Origin: Galeruca laticollis
Taxonomy: Eukaryota; Arthropoda; Insecta; Coleoptera; Chrysomelidae
Assembly (NCBI GenBank): GCA_963921935.1
Contig: OY998184.1
Location: forward strand, 34,543,256-34,607,255
Reading direction: 5' to 3'
Length of the DNA stretch: 64,000 bases
The notes beneath the pieces are model-generated. The model worked only from the letters and a program-made list of their open reading frames with translations, did not search any database and had not been told where the DNA came from. This document shows, in pieces, positions 44,884-55,489 of the stretch; position 1 is the first letter of the stretch, and the number at the start of each line of letters is the position of its first letter. The position numbers and the translations under genes are program-made.

Positions 44884-46443
44884 AGAGCTGGCTACATAAA
44901 ACAGCATCGATAAGGTTCACGACGTTTGAGCTTGGAAACGGGGGGTCCGTAATTAGTACATCACCAAACGGCATTTCTGGCACTCTGTACAGGTCGGATA
45001 TGAAAATGCCAGCCGGTTTTCCCGGGCGAAAAAATGGGCTGGAAAACCTCATATGGTACACGAGTGAAAACTCTTGGATCGTGGGGTCCGAACCTCAAAT
45101 AAGAACGCTGTAATAACGCTTTGTGGAAAGTGAGGCCGGACTCTCAACTAGTAGCGGTGTAATAGCGCCAGAAGTTTTGCAGGTCGGGAAACCTCCGAAA
45201 AAAATAAGGAAAATTGACGTACTTGTGAAAATGAAAATTTTTCGCTTTCGGTTCATATGAAAATTATTTTTGTTGGCTTCATTGAAAATAACTGTTTGCG
45301 TTACCCAAAATTAAAAAAAAATCATTAGGAAACGATGAAAACTCGCTGAAATACAATCTTTTTTTGCGCGCGTGATTTCATGCCGCTTACTCATTGTCGG
45401 CCGTTTCGCGCCGCCACCGCCAACTTCGCCGCCGCGAAAATGGGCTTCTAATTTTTTTTTGTAAATTCATTTACAGCGCTAATTATTAACCGATTTTCAT
45501 GAACTTTTTTTAAAATGTCTGGGAACAATTGTATCTTTGTGAAAAGTTATTCAGTAATGTTTATCGGCTCATGGTGCCCCAAGAAACTTTGAAGGAAGTT
45601 GGGGTAAGATGATCTCAGCTCGCTTCTCAGAAATGCGTTGACGTATTCGCTCATTTAACGCGCCCATTTCATTTTTAATTCATTACGACATTTTTTGCAT
45701 GCAATATAATAAAAGGATTCGATTTGAGCTGTATAAACAATATATAATTGTATAAAATTTCCTAGATAGCAAATTCAAAATGTTATGATTAGAAAAAAAA
45801 ATCCGTTATTGATTCGCAAAGAAAGTAAGGCTACGAGCGAAAACTTTTAATTTCTGTAGCCTTTCACAGGTAGAGAATGACCCTCGCTGTACGACCCACC
45901 CTAAAAATTTTCACCCGAGTTTTCATCGTTTCCTAATGATTTTTTTTTAAATTTTGGGTAGCGCAAACAGTTATTTTCAATTTTCATTTGAGCCGAAAGC
46001 GAAAAATTTTCATTTTCACAAGTACGTCGATTTTTTTCGGAGGTTTTCCGACCTGTAAAACTTCTGGCGTTATTACACCACTCTTAGGTAAGACCCCAAA
46101 AGTCAAGTTAAAAAGTTTGACGCGTATACCACGTGAGGTTTTTCAGATGAATTTTCCGGCACTTTCGGTCGCTTCTGGCGAGGCTTTTCCGACCTCCAAA
46201 ACTTCTGGCGTTATTACAGCGTTCTTATTTGAGGTTCGGACCCCACGATCCAAGAGTTTTCACTCGTGTACCATATAAGGTTTTCCAGCCCATTTTTTCG
46301 CCCGGGAAAACCGGCTGGCATTTTCATATCCGACCTGTACAGAGTGCCAGAAATGCCGTTTGGTGATGTACTAATTACGGACCCCCCGTTTCCAAGCTCA
46401 AACGTCGTGAACCTTATCGATGCTGTTTTATGTAGCCAGCTCT
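44884..46443. mobile_element. fold-back element with ~460/528-bp inverted arms
   Basis: The left arm (44884-45345) and right arm (45916-46443) are inverted copies. The tips read AGAGCTGGCTACATAAAACA. Near the centre both share AACGATGAAAACTCG and its complement. The central 570 bases include a GC-rich CCGCCACCGCCAAC patch (about 45410-45430). The right arm is longer because an internal segment with ACTTCTGGCGTTATTACA is duplicated (46062 and 46200). No transposase is present. It is a non-autonomous fold-back or long-TIR element; a target duplication is not evident (left flank ...TAGACGG, right flank GGGACTA...). Confidence 0.85.
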
Positions 46444-46656
46444 GGGACTATTAGTAACTTGGCCAAAAGTTGGTGTTTTCGTTTTCATGTAAAATTTGAT
46501 AATTCTCTACCGTTGGCTGTAGTAATTCTAGGCCCCACCGAAAAAATATTGACTTTATAGAAACCTTGACATCCATACTGTGTGCAATCTAGATTTGGTC
46601 AAATATTAATTATACTTTTAATGTTATCTTTATTAACCAAGTTCATTGATTTTCAG

Positions 46657-46791
46657 GCAACAATCCGTAAGACTTTAGGAGATTTCAAACGAACTCATCA
46701 CAACAATTGGGAAACGCATAAACTTAAATTTACAGAAGAAGAACTTTGTCTATTAAGCGATCTAACAGTGCCTCCAAGTTATTACGTATAG
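46657..46791 (+). CDS. PSME4: PSME4 terminal exon
   Basis: The acceptor is gattttcag|gca at 46655-46656 and the stop is TAG at 46789-46791. It encodes 44 residues with the family-specific FKRTHHNNWETHKLKF block and FTEEELCLLSDL, and ends Pro-Pro-Ser-Tyr-Tyr-Val. The last three residues fit the HbYX-type tail (hydrophobic-Tyr-any) that proteasome activators insert into pockets of the 20S alpha ring to open the gate. Conservation of this tail argues that the allele is functional. Confidence 0.96.
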   Translation, partial: ATIRKTLGDFKRTHHNNWETHKLKFTEEELCLLSDLTVPPSYYV

Positions 46792-47719
46792 CAATATTAA
46801 GTTTCTGAATAACTCATTTAATTTGATTTTGTGATATTGTGATGAAAGAAAAGGCATATTCATGTTATAAGTACATCATGCTACAGAAAAACCAACGACA
46901 AACTATTTTAATAAAATACCTTATTTATAATAATACTATTACTAATATTAGTGTCATAAAAGCATACCAGGAGTTATTATTGAAAACATTTAAATACAGA
47001 AAATGGTTGTTATACATTTAGTATTGAAAATTAAAGTTACAGAAGTCTTATGAATGTACAACATTAAAAATGATGATTTATTAATTATCTTGAGTTGTAC
47101 AGCTCCTCTCAAAATTATTCAGCAATAGATTATATAAAAATAAAATTGAGTAGTAGGTCATAAACGTGTTCATACAATGCTGCAAAGAACGAATATTTAA
47201 AATGTCAATATTGACATGCGACAAGAACTTATATAATCGGAAGCTAGATATTGCAGTTGTTTTCTGTGCGACCTTCTGACCATAAGCGCATTACTTGAGG
47301 AATTAACTGTTCAGGCGAAAATAGGGTACAACATGGGGACTTATTTCAGACAAAACCTATTTTCATGAAAATTTAGAATTGATTGCTTTTTATCCTTTAG
47401 ATAAAAGGTAATATAGAGGTACGAATTTGCTGGAAAACTGAAAATAATTAGTCTAAAATCAAATCTAAATAGATAACAAAATAATGTTTTATTTTAGTAA
47501 TTTCTATACATTTTAACAGTTGAAACTTAATGACAAAATGTACTAAATGCTCATTTGTAGTTAACATTAAAATTTTTATTAGGATCAAGAATAATTGACA
47601 AAACATTTAGATAATTATTAATAGGAATTTTTGAAAAAAGTTAACAATGCCAAAACGCGCCATGCTGACAATTTTGGTTACATTTATAGCAGTCCCTATA
47701 TAAATCACAAATACTGTGA

Positions 47720-47722
<3 letters not shown>
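46792..47722. other. PSME4 3' UTR and downstream spacer
   Basis: Contains candidate AATAAA signals (46910, 47139). Beyond about 47200 it is AT-rich intergenic DNA with no recognisable gene. Confidence 0.5.
46910..46915 (+). promoter_or_regulatory. candidate poly(A) signal of PSME4
   Basis: An AATAAA hexamer lies about 120 bases after the PSME4 stop. A second AATAAA is at 47139-47144. Either could define the 3' end of the transcript. AATAAA is frequent by chance in DNA this AT-rich, so the assignment is weak without 3' end data. Confidence 0.4.

Positions 47723-47778
<56 letters not shown>
47723..47778. repeat. (TA)n microsatellite, left
   Basis: About 28 uninterrupted TA units. It directly abuts the inverted end CATCTTACTATCATTTCTGC at 47779. 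Short ORFs of alternating Tyr-Ile across it are artefacts. Confidence 0.97.
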
Positions 47779-47782
<4 letters not shown>

Positions 47783-48338
47783 TTACTATCATTTCTGCAT
47801 CCGATAGAATGACTTTTGCATTTAATCCTGCATCCTCTGTAAACTTACGTCCGTATATCGGACGCAAGACTACATCTTTCGTTTTTGGCAATTTCTGATG
47901 AATATTTGTCCCATAGAACATATGGAAAATATAGACCACCTAAAATACTATGGTTAACCACGGGTGTCCAACTGCCATCTTTTGCAGATACTTCTATATT
48001 TAAGTATTAACCAAGGTCAAATGGACGCAAAGTTGATAGGAAATGTATGAAAAAGGTATAGTTTTAGTTCAACGAATTTCTGCTGGTGGCGCACCAGAAT
48101 ATACTTTAATATACATAAAATTACAATTTCGTAACATTCTGACGTCCAGTAGATTTGGCAACGTAGTGTCTGGTATTGATAACAATACATTTTAAACTAA
48201 ATGCATTTCGTTAGTTTGCGGGAGTATAGTATAGTTACAACTTAGGCGAACGTTACGTCCGTATTAGTAGTGGTGATTTGTAAAAAGTTTGAATATCAGC
48301 CTGAACCCGTAAGACTGCTAAGTATATGTATGAACTTT

Positions 48339-48390
48339 ATTCACGATTTATGGTTAGTTAGCTGATGTGTTATATAAAAGGCGGGAAGCG
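48339..48390 (+). repeat. 52-bp inverted repeat, left copy
   Basis: Reads ...TTTATGGTTAGTTAGCTGAT GTGTTATATAAAAGGCGGGA AGCG; the reverse complement occurs at 50624-50676 with about 2-3 mismatches at the outer end. The 2.2 kb between them may be an insertion or part of an inverted duplication inside the recombinase element. Confidence 0.85.
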
Positions 48391-48969
48391 TATGCACGAA
48401 AAACTAAACCGCAAATTACCAATACTTCTATAATAGCATGGGTAGTTTAATGTCAAATAAACATTAATGAACGTCTTAACCGTGCAGTATGAAAAAAAAG
48501 GAAAACTTTGTAAGTAAGTTTTGGGTCGCGTCCTATTATTTGTACAGGTTGGCCCATTTTCGATGGATACTATAACCTCAGGCCAATTTTTTTTGAGACA
48601 AATTCAACGGTGGATACGCAATAAACTTAAGTTATATACAGTTGGCTTTAATTCTATTAAGTTGCTTAAGCTTTTCAAGAATATATAGTTATTTCTTTTC
48701 GAAAACAAATGAATAAAAGGCATTTTGTATAATTGTATGGAATAAATAAATAAACAAAGGCGGAAAACATTTGATCAGTGGGCTTTGAAATAGTTTAATA
48801 GTATCTGAAAATGATTCAGTTCGTATGGACTGCGATAATCGGACATCGGACGAACACATATGATCTCTCGTAAAAAGCTGACATCTCCAGCTATACTTTT
48901 TTTGCCGGCACGACCTTCACTCCACCATTAACAATAGTTTCTCGGCCGTGCAGTGGAAATTGGTACTGA

Positions 48970-49125
48970 GTTTTATAGTATATTAAGTACCAAGTGTCAA
49001 AAAGGTTACTTTAGTCACGAGTTTTACTAGGCACGAGTGGAGCGAAGCGGAACGAGTTCTTTGTAAAACGAGTGACTAAGGACGTTTTTAACACGAGGTG
49101 CTTACTATACTTTTTCTTCACCCGC
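48970..49125. repeat. ~155-bp hairpin MITE-like element
   Basis: Imperfect inverted arms: left TATAGTATATTAAGTACCAA and TTAGTCACGAGTTTTACTAG, right TTTGTAAAACGAGTGACTAA and ACACGAGGTGCTTACTATA. The centre is the near-palindrome CGAGTGGAGCGAAGCGGAAC GAG. It is a compact fold-back repeat of a kind common in insect genomes. Confidence 0.75.
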
Positions 49126-50623
49126 GGGAAGGAAAAAATTATATTATATTTGAATTATATTCATTACATGACGGACGATGGCTGACAGCTGACTGACAAA
49201 TCAAATGACGCAGAATAACAAAATTATCACAGAATATGAAATTTAACATACAAAAGATAAACTTGATTTGACGTTTAAAAAAACAAAAGATAAACGAGAT
49301 GTGACTTTACGCATTTTAAACACTAGTGTTTAAAGAGTCGTTTTGTGCATGTCAAACCCGTGTTCAAAGTGCGGTTTTAGTAGCGGAAGTAGAAAAAATA
49401 TTTTATTTTATTTTGAATATATACACAGGGGGCTGGCGGCTACAGTATCAAATATATGAATTTACCATTTTGTTAAAACACATAACACTCAATATAACTT
49501 TATTTTGCAATAAATATGCAAAGGTTTTTAAATGTTTCCGAATCTTGTGAAAATAGTTGGATTAGGTTGAAAACTATGGGAGTACCTTTGCAAATATAAT
49601 TCAGATGCAGCTTCTAAATTTTGTCGGCTTCAGTCGATGAATGCGTACATCATATCCCACTTCATAAAACTTTCAAATCTTGGCATTTGTAAAATAATGA
49701 ATTTTTTTTAAGACCTAGAGTAGAAATCAACTTCTCTGATATCAAAATCGTGACAGAAGTGGCAAATTAATGTCTAGGTAAATATTATTCCAAAAATGTT
49801 TATTATGCATCAAGCTGTTTCTTAGAACTTTTTCTAATTTTCTTGTAGTAAATCGACCACCGCACAAGCAATTTGTAATTCTTCAACATCCATATTTTAA
49901 CACATAACAACTCAATCAAGCTCGTTCATTTATGCATTTTCACGATGATCAAAATTTGTTTCCTAATTTATTGCCAAAGACTACCAGTAGGTATTTTTAA
50001 AATTAGTAAATGTCAATAAAATTGGATTTTTGGAAACGTTTCTTTCACTATATCTTGTATGAGTCGTGAAAAGAGTAGTATATATGCAACTCAGGGAGAA
50101 TGCTGTTTACCCTCAATGCCCCCCTGGTTAGAAAATACATCTTTCTCCCTAATTGCATAATCTACTATTATATGTAATCCTATCAATAATAAAATTTTCT
50201 GCAAACACGTTATGCTAGATAGTTCTACTATTATGTTTACTACTAGCTTTTGTTTTAATAATTGTGCACAAGACAGCAAACTTTATTAATAATGATAATT
50301 TGTAGAAAAATACAGTAAAACTTATATTATTATACCTAATAATTTCTCACCATAAGTGCTTCCATCCTTGAATAAACATTTCTGAAATATTTAAACAGAA
50401 TAATAAATCTTTTATATATATTATATAACCATGTTGTTAAAGCATACTTTAAATTTTATTCTTAAAGCCTACTTGTCACATGTTACCCGCCGTGGTTTAA
50501 TTGTTTATACCGTAATGATACAAAATTCCTATTATTCACTTGTTTTTGAAAAGAAGTATATTAAACTATTTTTGAAAAGCATCAAAAATAAGCAATTTAA
50601 TGAATTTAAAAATTTCGTACAAA

Positions 50624-50676
50624 CGCTTCCCGCCTTTTATATAACACATCAGCTAACTAACCATAAACCGTAAATG
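50624..50676 (-). repeat. 52-bp inverted repeat, right copy
   Basis: Inverted partner of 48339-48390. It runs directly into the first codons of the open recombinase frame (from 50667), so the recombinase gene appears to be broken at or near this repeat. Confidence 0.85.
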
Positions 50677-51389
50677 TTGTTCCTAAAGACAACCCTTTCT
50701 TATTTGCTCTTCCACATAAAGAAAAAAAATCGGCAATTTGCGGTTACAAAGTAATGCATCAATATGCCAAAGCGTGTGGGGCAAAAAATCCTGATGCTCT
50801 TACTTCAACCCGCATTAGAAAACATCTGGCAACTTTAACTCAAATTTTTAGTATGAATGACGGGGATATTGAACAGTTGGTATCATTTATGGGGCATACT
50901 GTAAATGTCCATAAAAATTCGTACAGGTTGTCCGATGATGTGTTTCAAACGGCTAAAATTTCTAAGCTGCTTCTTTCAATAGAAAGCTGACAAGCTGGTA
51001 ATTTTAAGAGACAAGTTCTGGATGATATTGAAATTAATTTGGAAGAGGATTTACTTGAAGATTCTAATTCTGAAAGAGTAGACTCTGAACCCATTGATTC
51101 AGATGACAATATAAATTATTCATACAACCTCGTTGCTCCTGCCATTTTTGCATCTGCCCCAGCTATAGATAATTCATTCTATGAAACAAAAATGTCTCCC
51201 AATATTTTCTCCGCGAAAAAGAAGAGACAAAAAATTCCTTGGACTGCAGAACAAAAAGGTCTCTTCAAAAAATTTTTTGCTCCTTACATTAGAAATTGCA
51301 TGCCCCCTAAAAGAGTAGAATGTGAAGATTTGTTGCAAAGGTATCCAGATATTTTTCGAAATAAAACATGGTTAAAATTAAAGATGTAA
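50667..51389 (+). pseudogene. tyrosine recombinase (Crypton/YR-type) C-terminal domain
   Basis: From 50667 the frame reads DNPFLFALPHKEKKSAICGY, then AKNPDALTSTRIRKHLATLT and LVSFMGHTVNVHKNSYRLSD, then FQTAKISKLLLSIES. R-x-K-H (Arg and His of box II), G-H-x8-Y (His and the nucleophilic Tyr) form the catalytic C-terminal signature of tyrosine recombinases. A TGA at 50988-50990 is followed in the same general order by an acidic stretch and a SANT/Myb-like end (IPWTAEQKGLFKKFFAPYIR, ECEDLLQRYPDIFRNKTWLK). The first catalytic Arg (box I) and the N-terminal half are not found. The 50431-50623 stretch upstream is open but not recognisable. Decayed. Confidence 0.78.
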
Positions 51390-51399
51390 GTGCAAAAGG

Positions 51400-52531
51400 T
51401 GTACACCAAAAAATGTAAAATTTAAAAATATTATATTTTGGGTACGAATTGTGTCAGACTCTTAAATGTTTTTCTACAAGCTATAACACAAGATTGTTGC
51501 CAGGCAATAAGCCGTCATAAAATAGTTATTAAACTATTTTAAAGGTATCCCGTGTTTAAGTATCCTTTTAATAATCAGCCTACGAAAAATCTAATTACAT
51601 ATACTTCGGAAATGATCTTGTTCTTCCGGCTGAATGATTTCGACGAAACCGTTACACATATCGTATTCGACTTTTATAACACGTTCTGCATCTTCCTTGT
51701 AAGAACGCTATATGGATTTTCAGCACAACCAAAAAGATGTTTAATAATAACTAATAAATCGACGTTGAAGATGGGATTTATTTACTATTATAAACGCCTC
51801 CCCATAAAGAAAAAGATACCTCAGAAAAAATTATCATTAGACACGACATTATGCTATGAGTAACGATTAATAAAAGCACTCACTGTTTTCATGAGCGATT
51901 CGAAAGCTACATCATTTCCTGAAAAGAACATAATATCATACATATAGACATACTTCGCGTTTTCAAGTGAAATTTCTTGTAATAGCTAACTTTTTAAGTC
52001 AATAAAAAAGTAAAACAAAAAATGCATAACATATTAAAATAGCCAGTGAATAAAACTTAAATATATTAATGAAGTAATAGAAATTTTTGGAACGAGATAC
52101 CTGAGAAAGTAACTTAAAAAATATCTAAAAGCATTTTAGAATTATTCCGCAGTAAAAGTAGGTATCCAAAAAAGAATCATTATCTGTAGAAAGTATGATG
52201 TTATTTACATCTCACTTTTTCGACAAGGTTCACCGTTATTCTGTCCTTGTCAGTTATACAGTAAATATGGCAACACTGCAGGACGTCACATTGATAGAAA
52301 AATTAACAGCAGTTTGAAAGTAAACTATACAAGGGGCGCAACATTAACTCACAATTAAAAGGTCGTAAAAATGATAGTAAAATGTAAAAATAACGTATAT
52401 AGTTATTTAAAAGATAATTGAAAATTGAGACCATTGCCGGGATCGGGGTGACGTGAGCAACAATATATTCGTACTTCCAGTTCTCTATTTGGCTTCTTTC
52501 TCGTGGACGCTAAAATGTATGAGTTTTGAAA
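51400..52531. other. interior of the recombinase element, no assigned gene
   Basis: The open stretch 51552-51863 (about 103 codons) has no recognisable family. The rest is AT-rich. A partial copy of the terminal word (AATGATAGTAAAATG) occurs at about 52370. Confidence 0.45.
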
Positions 52532-52550
52532 GGATGCAGAAATGATAGTA

Positions 52551-52554
<4 letters not shown>

Positions 52555-52609
<55 letters not shown>
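52555..52609. repeat. (TA)n microsatellite, right
   Basis: About 27 TA units abutting the inverted end that finishes at 52554. It matches the left tract at 47723-47778 in composition and length. Confidence 0.97.
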
Positions 52610-52611
<2 letters not shown>

Positions 52612-52612
<1 letters not shown>

Positions 52613-53888
52613 GAAAATAAACAATCGATATTTTATGCAAATTTAATGCCTTAAAATAAAAAGTTCATAATAATATAAAGGTTATTTGTTGGTCTTGCTT
52701 AAGAACATTAATGTGCAAAATGTAACCTTCAAATTAACACCTACATGTGACGATAGTCCTATAATCCAGGGTAATAAAATTTAAAGGAATAATATTTAAA
52801 TAAAAACTTTATAACAAACTATCTTAATCTTATATCCCTTGTATTCAAATTGGTTAAACACATTTTTCTGTAGGGTGGCAGAAACTGACATGACAGCATT
52901 TTTAACGGAACCAGTGACGGCTCGTACCTAGAATCAAGGATTGCTTACACATGGGGATACCAGTGTACGACAACTAGATTTTATTGTCTTATAGTCATGC
53001 GATAAAATAGTTTATTGTGAGGTATCTCTAAGTTATAAGTACTGTAGAACTTGAAACGTTCAAAATTGCCTTTGATTAATTGGGTTGGTTCCTTGAACTT
53101 TTTATGCTGTTAATGTGAGAAAATTACGGATAATCGGGAACTTATCAGCCGACATTAATATAGTCATTTGTGTTTTGAATATCATCGTCTCAGTAAGAAA
53201 AGCACGTAACTAAACATTAAACACTTTCTAACCTTTCCATTAGCAACGTAATATCTTAAAATGACACAAATACAGAAAAACTGCATAAAATATTGAATTT
53301 TGGGTGAGAATATAAAAAAACAATTTCTCATAAAATAAAAAGGAGTTACGGTATTTTCTTATAAAAATGTCCTTAAAAAATGGTTATCTGCGTTTTTCAT
53401 ACTTAAATAAATACAAGCACACAATGCAAAACTATGCAGGAATAGAGAAAAGAAAATTGATGAAGAGTCGCTGATTACGTTATTCTCCTTCCATAGTTTC
53501 TAGCAGTGCTATAGAAGGACCACCGATATTGGGGTATCGGACCTCGTTACACATGACAATAATATTGCCAGAGAGATAACCAAATACAAGGCATAATAAT
53601 GGATAAATAAAATAAAGCAGGAAAATAAATATATGCTGTAAAATTACAAAAGAAATCACTTTACATGAAAGATGTAGAAAATTCGGCACTTCGTCCGGGC
53701 AGATTACAATTTTAATGTATTACATAGTTGTCGAATGCGAGAACGCCCACTAGCGTCCAGCAACCATGTAAGGATACCGGTAAACGAAATATATTCCAAT
53801 GGTTTCGCGATGAAATAAGAAAATGGTATTTACAGTTTATGCAGATTTTTTCACAATAAATTAGTTCTCAAATATGTAGTTATTAACA
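52612..53888. other. intergenic stretch, nothing recognised
   Basis: AT-rich DNA between the TA tract and the BEL gag/protease fragment. No coding similarity or repeat pairing noticed. Confidence 0.5.
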
Positions 53889-55480
53889 TTAACAGTTACA
53901 TTTATTACTTATTAGTCGCACCTTCCAATCGACAACGTATTTACGTGCAGGTAATCCTCCTCCAATTACCCATCCAAACCTTGTCAGCTGGAGAGTAGGA
54001 AGTTTAGGACCCAGTCGATAGATCTGCGGAAGTAAAATTGCGTAATAAGCATCAGCGCCCAAGAGGATATCCACATCGGACGGGACATGGAAATCTGGAT
54101 CAGCCAGTTTGAACATTGGAGGAATGTTCAACGGAATTCTAGGCAATATAGAAGTAATTACAGTAAGTACTGCACAGGAAACCTTGAGTTTATAATCCTC
54201 CTTAGTATTGGAGAAAATTACAATGTCTATCATTTTATTCGAAATTGTAGGAGTGCATTTAATGTCGGAAAATTGGATTTTATTGTCATAGGTTTTGAGA
54301 TGCATCCTTCCAACGAATTTTTCAGAAGCGAAAGTACATTGGCTGCCGTTGTCTAGCCTTAACAAGGTTACCGTTATCGGAAAGAACATGTACGACCGCT
54401 GTGGCCAACAGAACTTCGGCACGTCCTTGATCTACAAAGAGAGAGGATGGCCCCTAGGGCGGAGAAACATTAACTTGAGTTTCAGGCTCTGCATTTTGGA
54501 ACGGTATTGCATCTGCAGCGTTAGGAGTTGGCGTTTGACGAGACTGTGCTCGCCGATTCTAGTTAGAATTGGAATTTTGAACATTCCTAGGAATGGCCCC
54601 GGTACTATATTGTGGACTAGAAAACGCTCTCGGACTATAATTGGGATTTGGAGAACTATTAGTTGGCACAGAAGTTCGGTGAATGAGTGTGTGGCGTTTT
54701 TTGCCACATAAGGAACAACCTTTAGACACTCTGTCAGTGAATGCTTTGCCCCCAAACAATTAAAACATAAGGATTGCGACTTCAGAAACTGATATTTTTC
54801 ATCAGTACTAAGTCTGGAAAAATTGGAGCAATTTGTAGATATCGTGATCAATAACTTTGCAAAACCAACAAGTTCGTCGTTTACTCGTAGGTGAACTAGG
54901 AGACACGTTTTTTACATGTAACGACATTTTAGAATTTGCCTTTGAGGCATCTTTTTCGGTTTTTACTTCATTTAAAGCGGAGTGTGAAAGAGTACTTAAG
55001 GATTCTAGGGCGCTGCACATAGCTTCGATAATATCAAAAAATTCCTTCAAAGTAGGAGGATCTGATTTTGAATCTCTCGCTGTAAACAATTGATGAAACG
55101 GGGCCCTAATAGTGTAATCACCGGCAAAGTGGGGTATATAAATTTGGGGAAGTTTTACGCCTAAGTTTTGCTCATTTGTTATTGGAGCGGATTGATTAAG
55201 GTTCGGATTCGGAGCTGGAGTAGGAGGTACAGATAAACTGTAAATTCTTTGTTTAAGATAAGCAATTGATTTATCAAATTTGTCTTGATATGAATCTCTA
55301 TCTTCCGTATCTTTTTTATTAACGTCTAAATCATCAATTTCATTTTGAGCGTCGTTATATTTAACTATCTCGCACTCTAATGTGTCCAAGTTAGTTTTAA
55401 GAAGGAAAACATCTGTTTCAAAATCTATATTTGCGATTATCCAATTTTGAGTTTGTGTGCTCGCGGATTAAGAATTTTTT
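53889..55480 (-). pseudogene. BEL/Pao gag and protease fragment
   Basis: Minus strand from about 55480. The gag N-terminus is helical (LDTLECEIVKYNDAQNEIDD, SYQDKFDKSIAYLKQRIYSL) followed by a Pro-rich hinge, then LPQIYIPHFAGDYTIRAPFH, and an abrupt jump to PTLKEFFDIIEAMCSALESL. This shows that a large middle part of gag is deleted. The zinc-knuckle zone is RRTCWFCKVIDHDIYK, SLCFNCLGAKHSLTEC and a shifted CSLCGKKRHTLIH. Protease (54422-53889) has a D-N-G-S-Q active-site variant (LLRLDNGSQCTFASE), HVPSDVDILLGADAYYAILL, and ends just after LTRFGWVIGG, the protease-RT linker. RT is absent. Dead fragment. Confidence 0.82.
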
Positions 55481-55489
55481 CTAGTTTTT

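Larger units (their letters stand above)
116..46791 (+). other. PSME4: PSME4 (PA200/Blm10) gene, 3' part, six exons
   Basis: Gene span of the C-terminal part of proteasome activator complex subunit 4, a HEAT-repeat solenoid that caps the 20S core in the nucleus and promotes ubiquitin-independent degradation. Six exons total 1164 nt and splice into one open frame of 387 residues plus stop. Each junction has AG acceptor and GT donor dinucleotides and compatible phases (2/1, 1/2, then 0/0). The order of blocks matches the family C-terminus: helical repeats, a Lys-rich linker, the segment with PYDVP and DPQPIP, then the RTHHNNW block and a YY-x end. Upstream exons lie left of base 1. Introns are about 0.86, 3.2, 11.7, 21.2 and 8.6 kb and are filled with mobile elements. 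No stop or frameshift interrupts the exons, so the gene looks functional. Confidence 0.93.
47779..52554 (+). mobile_element. tyrosine-recombinase element flanked by (TA)n and short inverted ends
   Basis: The ends at 47780-47802 and 52532-52554 are perfect 23-bp inverted copies (ATCTTACTATCATTTCTGCA plus TCC). Each abuts a (TA)n tract on its outer side. The 4.8 kb interior holds a tyrosine-recombinase C-terminal domain with a SANT/Myb-like tail (50667-51389), an internal pair of 52-bp inverted repeats, and a small hairpin element. I infer a Crypton-like or other YR transposon that landed in, or generated, a TA microsatellite. Cryptons are usually described without inverted ends, so the structure deserves checking. 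The boundary call could also reflect a different element around the YR relic. Confidence 0.55.

Noticed and set aside
44798..45061. An 87-codon ORF and its near-identical mirror at 46266-46454 as a small conserved protein gene
   Set aside because: Both lie in the arms of one fold-back element, so identity is explained by the inverted repeat; there is no domain resemblance or start context.
47607..47939. ORFs with long Tyr-Ile runs (also at 52403-52624)
   Set aside because: They are translations of the (TA)n microsatellites, not genes.
54087..54711. Plus-strand ORFs over the BEL gag/protease (54087-54356, 54295-54711, 54857-55093)
   Set aside because: Antisense shadows of the BEL coding region.
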